A DNA stretch of 64,000 nt from Clostridiales bacterium. GTDB lineage: Bacteria; Bacillota; Clostridia; Oscillospirales; Oscillospiraceae. The first letter of the stretch is position 1. Every line of letters starts with the position of its first letter. The position numbers and the translations under genes are program-made. The notes beneath the pieces were generated by a model. The model was not told where the DNA came from. It searched no databases and saw only the letters and a program-made list of their open reading frames with translations. Shown one piece after another: positions 59,421 through 64,000 of this stretch. The stretch spans positions 25,018-89,017 of the forward strand of contig SFHJ01000018.1 of the NCBI GenBank assembly GCA_004555655.1, given 5' to 3'.

Positions 59421-59594
59421 CTGCCGAAAAACAGATGTTTTCCGGCAGAAAGCTGCGGCCTGCTGCAGCGCACTCGCTTTGCTCGCACGTTTGCAGGCCG
59501 GACAGTATTTTTCCCGACGTACACGCCGCCGGGAAAAATGATTTCCTGTTTCGCGCCTGCAGGCGTGAAACGCTGCGAGGCTTTAGAAAAACTG
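59421..59594 (+). repeat. dispersed intergenic repeat, copy C (long form)
   Basis: Begins with a CTGCCG...CGGCAG hairpin. A nested hairpin from GCGGCCTGCTGC to TTGCAGGCCGG follows, then the core (59505-59536, GTATTTTTCCCGACG TACACGCCGCCGGGAAA) and TTTCGCGCC-tgca-GGCGTGAAA. It ends GCGAGGCTTTAGAAAAACTG. The order of modules equals copy A, and the right half equals copy B. Oriented with the sugar operon upstream. Confidence 0.8.
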
Positions 59595-59598
59595 AATT

Positions 59599-59630
59599 GC
59601 CGGGAAAGCAAACCTTTCCCGGCGTTTTTT
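59599..59630 (+). terminator. distal terminator copy, just before the next gene
   Basis: GCCGGGAAAG-caaac-CTTTCCCGGC then G and six T. It ends directly at the ribosome site of the next gene, which leaves no promoter between. Confidence 0.8.
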
Positions 59631-59643
59631 GAAGGAGTGTACG

Positions 59644-61509
59644 ATGGAAAAAATCTTTGACGACGTCCTGTGCCTCACGGGCAGTGTGCGCTGCGGCGTG
59701 CTCATAAGCGAAGACGCCGCCGTTTTGATCGACGCGCCCGAGCTGCCGGACGGAAAGAGCCTTTTGCAGGTGCTTGCCGCATACGGCGTGCGCCGGGTCG
59801 AGCGGGTCTTTCTCACGCAGCACCGCCGGGCGCACTGCGGCGGCCTGTTTTCGTGGCCGGGTGAGCGCCCAGCTGTCTGCGCCACGGCGCAGGAGGCCAA
59901 GCTCCTCGCCGCAGCAGGCGAGCACTGGGCAAGAAACGGCGGAAAATACCACCGCTACGAATGTCTGCCTGATCAGTTTCTGCCGTTTGAAAACCTGATG
60001 GTCGATCACATCCTGTCAGATGGGGAGGCGGTCCGCTGGCGCGAATTTACCATCACGCCCATCGTCTTCGGCGCGCAGTCGCCCGGCGACTGCGCATATG
60101 TAGTGGACTGTCCGTCAGGACGCGCGGTATTCTGCAGCGCGCTGGCCATGGCGGACGGAAAGATTCATGAGCTGTACTCGATGCACACGGCCATTGCAAA
60201 CATGATGGGCTACCACAGCTTTCTCGGCGGTCTTCCTGCGTGGCGGCGCGGCATGGCGCGCGTGTTGGCGCAGCAGCCGCAGCTGCTGATTCCGGCCTAC
60301 GGCGAAATCGAGCCGCACGCCGCAGCCTGCCTGCGTACGCTGGACGATCGCCTTCTTTCCTATGCCGAGGCATATGACCGCATCAGCGCCGTGCGCTGGT
60401 ACTTTCCGGACGAGTTCCGCACGGGTTTCGAGCTGCCGCTCGGCATCGACCGCGAAAGCTGGCGCTGCAGGCGCGCAGCGCATCCCAGATGGCTCTGTCG
60501 CATCGGCGAGACGACGTCATATCTGCTGCGCGCACCGTCCGGCCGGGCGATTCTGATCGACGCCGGCGACGCCGCCGCCATCGAAGCGGCAGCACAGATG
60601 CTGCACTGCGGCGAGATCACATCGCTCGACGCGTGCTGGATCACGCATGCGCACGACGACCATCTGAACGCGATGTGGCTGCTGACGCAGCGCTTCGACT
60701 GTCCGGTGCTCTCAAGCGCCGCAGTGGCCGAGGTCTGCCGCAATCCCGCGGCGTGGTTTTTGCCGGCGCTTCCCGACTGTAATGTGAAGTTGCGCGTTGT
60801 GCCGGACGGCACATCGTGGCAGTGGGAGGGCTTTACGCTCACGGCCATGAACCTGCCCGGCCAGTGTATTGCGCACGCGGGCCTGCTTGCGGAAAAAGAC
60901 GGGCTGCGTGTGCTGCTGTGCGGCGACAGCTTCGCGCCGACGGGACTCGACGACTACTGCGCGTACAACCGGAATCTGCCCGGCGCGGGCCGCGGCTACC
61001 GGTACTGCGTGGAGCTGCTCGAGCGCTATGGCGTACACCAGCTCGTCAACGAGCACCAGACAGAGCCGTTTGCATACAGCCCGGACGATCTCGCCTTTCT
61101 CAAAGCCGGTATGGACGCGCGCGAGGCGTGTCTGCAAGAGCTGCTGCCGGGCGACATCGGCCTTGGCCTTGACAGCCAGTGGCTGCGCTGCTTCCCGGCC
61201 GAGCAGACTGTGACGGCCGGTGCGGTGCTGCGGCTGAGCCTGCAGGTCACATCGCATGGCGAGCACACCGTGCGCGCCGCTGCGCGCCTGCCGTGGTCGG
61301 ACGCGCGGCCGGAAGTCAAGCTTGAGACTGCCGGCCACAGCAGCGGCAGTACGGAGTTTTCCACGTCCCTGTGCCCGGCAGACGGCTGGGCGCATCTGGA
61401 CGTGCAGCTGCCGGAGCGGTTGCACGGAGCATTTATCATTCCGTTTGACTGCTGGCTGGACGGGCGGTATCTTGGCACCTTCACCCACGCATTCGTCACG
61501 GTTGTGTAA
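59644..61509 (+). CDS. protein with two metallo-beta-lactamase folds, the first degenerate
   Basis: A 621-residue protein. Residues 1 to about 230 form an MBL-like domain whose metal motif is reduced to QHRRAHC (positions 59-65, only H60 in place). Residues about 285-480 form a second MBL domain with an intact motif T-H335-x-H337-x-D339-H340, then LCGDSFAP and VNEHQTEPFAYS. The C-terminal 120 residues look like a beta-sandwich. Catalysis, if any, is in the second domain; function unknown. ATG 59644 follows GAAGGAGTGTACG. Its stop abuts the stop of the convergent ThrE gene. Confidence 0.8.
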   Translation: MEKIFDDVLCLTGSVRCGVLISEDAAVLIDAPELPDGKSLLQVLAAYGVRRVERVFLTQHRRAHCGGLFSWPGERPAVCATAQEAKLLAAAGEHWARNGGKYHRYECLPDQFLPFENLMVDHILSDGEAVRWREFTITPIVFGAQSPGDCAYVVDCPSGRAVFCSALAMADGKIHELYSMHTAIANMMGYHSFLGGLPAWRRGMARVLAQQPQLLIPAYGEIEPHAAACLRTLDDRLLSYAEAYDRISAVRWYFPDEFRTGFELPLGIDRESWRCRRAAHPRWLCRIGETTSYLLRAPSGRAILIDAGDAAAIEAAAQMLHCGEITSLDACWITHAHDDHLNAMWLLTQRFDCPVLSSAAVAEVCRNPAAWFLPALPDCNVKLRVVPDGTSWQWEGFTLTAMNLPGQCIAHAGLLAEKDGLRVLLCGDSFAPTGLDDYCAYNRNLPGAGRGYRYCVELLERYGVHQLVNEHQTEPFAYSPDDLAFLKAGMDAREACLQELLPGDIGLGLDSQWLRCFPAEQTVTAGAVLRLSLQVTSHGEHTVRAAARLPWSDARPEVKLETAGHSSGSTEFSTSLCPADGWAHLDVQLPERLHGAFIIPFDCWLDGRYLGTFTHAFVTVV

Positions 61510-62748
61510 TTACGCTGCCCTGCGCCTGCGCTGCATCAGTCTGCCGTGCACAATGCGGACCGTGGTAACGACCACGAGGATGCCGACCGCCATGGCCCCG
61601 GAGACAGCCAGCGTATGCGTGCCGCAATCGGCGGCGGCGCGCATATCGCCGATAAACGCGTAGTGCGCGGTGTAGTAGATGCCTGCGCCGGGCAGCAGGG
61701 GCAAAATCGAGATGACAAGATACGAGATCGCAGGGTATTTGCGCACGCGCGCCATGACTTCGGAGTAGATGGCGGCGACCAGAGTGGCGATGAAGCAGCA
61801 CAAAAGCTCGCTGCCGCCGGACGCCTGCACAATGCAGTAGACCGCCCAGGTCATGCCGCTACCGAGCAGGCAAAGCAGTTCGCCCGGCCCGTGGATGTTG
61901 AAGAGGATGATAAAGCCTGCACAGGCCACCACGCCCGCGATGCACTGCAGCACCGCAGAGATCGGCTGCGCAGAGGCGCTGCCGTCGATGCCCCACAGCG
62001 CGTTCGCCACATTCCACGCAGCACCGGTGCCCAGCGCGATGGCGGCGGCGATCAGCAGCACCTCTACAATGCGGTTGATGCCGGAGTTCGTATCGCCGAA
62101 GATGATATCGCGCAGGGCGTTGGTGAACAGCAGCCCCGGCACAAGCAGCATCAGCGCGCCGATGACACAGGTGTTGACGTTGTCGGTCAGCCCCAGCCCG
62201 GCCGCAGCGTACGCGGCCAGCGCCATGGCGAAAGCGGCGACCAGCTTCTGAAAAAAGGTGTTGGTCTTCACGCGGTCGAGCGCATGCATCACGAAGCCCA
62301 GCAGCAGCCCACAGATCCCTGCGCACAGGCTGTCGCGCAGCGAGCCGCCGAAAAACACAGCAAAGCCGCAGGCCGCAAGCACATTGCCCAGCAGATACAG
62401 CGGGAAGCTGTACTGCTTTCCGGACGCCTGCGTCTGCTGCAGCCATATTCTGGCCTGCTGCGGCGCAGGCGTCTCGGCGCAGATGCGGCGGCTGAGATTG
62501 CTGTAGCGCTCCACAGCGTCAAGGTCGGTGCCGTGGCTATCAATGCGGCACAGCCGCGTATAGGGCGTGTCGTCATCCGCCAGAATGCTGATAATCAAAC
62601 TGTTCGGGACGGAATAGGCCTTCGAGCGCACGCCGTATGCGCTGAGGATGCGGTTGATGCTCTCCTCGATGCGGTACGTCTCCGCCCCGGACATCGCCAT
62701 GCGGCAGCCAATATCCGCCACCAGATCCATTAAATCGTTATATTCCAT
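61510..62748 (-). CDS. threonine/serine exporter family protein (fused ThrE)
   Basis: A 412-residue protein. The cytoplasmic N-terminal ThrP domain is YNDLMDLVADIGCRMAMSGAETYRIEESINRILSAYG. About ten hydrophobic helices follow, covering the ThrE and ThrB halves that other firmicutes encode as two genes. It exports small hydroxy amino acids or dicarboxylates. The start at 62748 follows AGAGGGAACCCGAC; the frame upstream lacks similarity. Confidence 0.88.
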   Translation of the reverse strand: MEYNDLMDLVADIGCRMAMSGAETYRIEESINRILSAYGVRSKAYSVPNSLIISILADDDTPYTRLCRIDSHGTDLDAVERYSNLSRRICAETPAPQQARIWLQQTQASGKQYSFPLYLLGNVLAACGFAVFFGGSLRDSLCAGICGLLLGFVMHALDRVKTNTFFQKLVAAFAMALAAYAAAGLGLTDNVNTCVIGALMLLVPGLLFTNALRDIIFGDTNSGINRIVEVLLIAAAIALGTGAAWNVANALWGIDGSASAQPISAVLQCIAGVVACAGFIILFNIHGPGELLCLLGSGMTWAVYCIVQASGGSELLCCFIATLVAAIYSEVMARVRKYPAISYLVISILPLLPGAGIYYTAHYAFIGDMRAAADCGTHTLAVSGAMAVGILVVVTTVRIVHGRLMQRRRRAA

Positions 62749-62824
62749 GTCGGGTTCCCTCTTTCCCGGTTTTCCTCTGGCCCGCGCGCGGACAAATCGC
62801 AGCGCGGCATACGCAGCAGGCATT

Positions 62825-62854
62825 ATTATACGCAATTGCGCGCCGTTTCGTCAA
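62825..62854 (-). promoter_or_regulatory. promoter of the ThrE gene
   Basis: Minus-strand TTGACG (62849-62854), 18 nt, TATAAT (62825-62830). Confidence 0.7.
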
Positions 62855-62894
62855 GGCGCTGCTGCATCCGTGCGGGGCAGAGTTTTTCCCGCTA

Positions 62895-62924
62895 TTGACA
62901 TGCATCGCGTTTGCGTGCTATAAT
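62895..62924 (+). promoter_or_regulatory. promoter of tcdA
   Basis: TTGACA (62895-62900), 18 nt, TATAAT (62919-62924). Confidence 0.85.
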
Positions 62925-63005
62925 TACCTATATTCATAGTCTGCAAATTGGTTATTTTCGGCAGGCAGCGCCCGCCCGGAAAACCGGAATTGAGGAACGA
63001 GGCAT

Positions 63006-63761
63006 ATGCTCAATCAATTTTCAAGAACACAGCTTTTATTCGGCGCCGAAGGCATGCAGCGGCTGTTCCAGGCGCGTGTAGCCATCTTCGGCATTGGCGG
63101 CGTGGGCGGTTACACGGCAGAAGCGCTGGCCCGCAGCGGCGTGGGCGCGCTCGATCTCATTGACGACGACCGGGTGTGCCTGACCAATCTCAACCGCCAG
63201 CTCTTTGCCACGCGCAAGACTGTCGGGCAGTACAAGGTCGACGTGGCCGGGCAGCGCATTCTGGAGATCAACCCCAACGCCGCCGTGCGGACGTACAAGA
63301 CCTTCTACACCCCGCAGACGGCTGAGCAATTTGACTTCACACAGTATGACTACGTCGTCGACGCCATCGATACCGTGGCCGGCAAGCTGGCGCTCGTGCA
63401 GCAGGCCGACCGGGCCGGCGTTCCCATCATCAGCTGCATGGGCGCAGGCAATAAGCTCGACCCCACCGCCTTTGAGGTGGCGGACATCTATGAGACGTCC
63501 GTCTGCCCGCTGGCGCGGGTTATGCGCCACGAGCTCAGAAAACGCGGCATCAGGAAGCTGAAGGTGGTCTACTCCAAGGAGCCCGCCATGACGCCCATCG
63601 AGGACATGGCCATCAGCTGCAGGACGCACTGTATCTGCCCTCCCGGCACGGCGCGCAAATGCACCCAGCGGCGGCAGGTGCCCGGCAGCAACGCCTTTGT
63701 GCCGCCGGTCGCGGGGCTCATCATCGCAGGCGAGGTTGCAAAGGATCTGGCGGGCATATGA
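63006..63761 (+). CDS. tcdA: tRNA threonylcarbamoyladenosine dehydratase
   Basis: Converts t6A37 of tRNA to its cyclic form using ATP. The 251-residue E1-like protein has the nucleotide motif FGIGGVGGYTAEALARSG, the adenylation segment DDDRVCLTNLNRQ, the conserved VDAIDTVAGKLAL and the late ISCRTHCICPPGT. ATG 63006 lies downstream of a clear promoter. The next gene overlaps by 4 nt (ATGA) and resembles a cysteine desulfurase, as in the CsdA-CsdE-TcdA system of Escherichia coli. Confidence 0.94.
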   Translation: MLNQFSRTQLLFGAEGMQRLFQARVAIFGIGGVGGYTAEALARSGVGALDLIDDDRVCLTNLNRQLFATRKTVGQYKVDVAGQRILEINPNAAVRTYKTFYTPQTAEQFDFTQYDYVVDAIDTVAGKLALVQQADRAGVPIISCMGAGNKLDPTAFEVADIYETSVCPLARVMRHELRKRGIRKLKVVYSKEPAMTPIEDMAISCRTHCICPPGTARKCTQRRQVPGSNAFVPPVAGLIIAGEVAKDLAGI

Positions 63762-64000
63762 TCTACCCTGACTACTGCGCCAACACACCGGCAGACCCCG
63801 CCGTGCTGCCAGCCTTCCTGCAGGCAGAGCAGACATACATCGGCAATCCCACTGCGAATCACCCCGCCGGGCAGGCCGCACGGGAAGCGATGCGCCGCGG
63901 TGGCGCGGCCGCAGGCATCGCATATCTGCACGGCGGCGGCTATGACGTTATCGCGCATACCATTGCCAACACGCTCGCCATCTGCTCAGGCATGATCTGC
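63758..64000 (+). CDS. cysteine desulfurase-like protein (5' part, cut by window end)
   Basis: The first 81 residues resemble the start of NifS/CsdA enzymes: YPDYCANTPADPAVLPAFL (cf. YLDNAATTPVDPEVL), YIGNPTANHPAGQAAREAM. The following part (IAYLHGGGYDVIAHTIANTLAI) is shorter than the usual segment carrying SGATEANN, so the PLP-phosphate loop looks altered or an indel is present. It overlaps tcdA by 4 nt and is probably co-translated. The rest lies outside the window. Confidence 0.65.
   Translation, partial: MIYPDYCANTPADPAVLPAFLQAEQTYIGNPTANHPAGQAAREAMRRGGAAAGIAYLHGGGYDVIAHTIANTLAICSGMIC

Overview
The window looks like chromosome from a GC-rich (about 60 percent) anaerobic clostridium of the Oscillospiraceae/Ruminococcaceae type. 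The supporting signs are clean sigma-A promoters with 16-18 bp spacers, strong AGGAGG ribosome sites, a LysM-GH18 spore/wall hydrolase, CarD, ECF and BMP-type transporters, a domain-swapped GH3 protein, and a YqeC-YqeB-SelD selenium cluster. The genus cannot be fixed from the window alone. No rRNA, tRNA, CRISPR, prophage or complete insertion sequence was seen.

Layout. 1-5.5 kb: a partial DUF362 iron-sulfur protein, a LysM-GH18 hydrolase, ung, and a trmL-pgk-tpiA glycolytic unit. 5.8-18 kb: a DUF2207 membrane protein, an FAD dehydrogenase with a YfbR-like nucleotidase, an Rrf2 Fe-S regulator, uraA behind an apparent transcription attenuator, murI, carD, an ECF S-component divergent from a MocR regulator, and a permuted GH3 protein. 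18-21.7 kb: a two-component system followed by an HtrA protease, with the same DNA box in front of both units. 21.7-25 kb: typA, a ferritin-like protein, and an AT-rich island with one orphan secreted protein. 25-31 kb: a nucleoside uptake and salvage operon (nupOPQ-pdp-udk). 31-36 kb: selD-yqeB-yqeC with two small downstream genes, divergent from a ModE-like regulator and a threonine-synthase-like enzyme. 36-39 kb: a methionine-type ABC transporter whose binding lipoprotein is circularly permuted. 39-44.4 kb: an HTH/beta-helix fusion, pta, a MATE exporter and a BlaI/BlaR1 pair. 44.4-50.3 kb: gltBD. 50.5-59.4 kb: a sugar gene region (UroD-family enzyme, aldose epimerase, ROK repressor, ribose-type ABC transporter, D-lyxose-isomerase-like enzyme, zinc dehydrogenase). 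59.6-64 kb: a double metallo-beta-lactamase-fold protein, a ThrE exporter, tcdA, and the start of a cysteine-desulfurase-like gene.

The most unusual item is a small dispersed repeat. It occurs near 11.9-12.08, 27.05-27.12, 31.0-31.1 and 59.42-59.59 kb. Every copy lies just 3' of a gene and is oriented with that gene's transcription. Two copies sit between duplicated terminator stem-loops. Other notable items are the circularly permuted MetQ, a MocR regulator whose PLP lysine is glutamine, a shared operator linking the two-component genes to htrA, an HTH protein with a 15-residue beta-helix cysteine ladder, and a probably leaderless modE mRNA.
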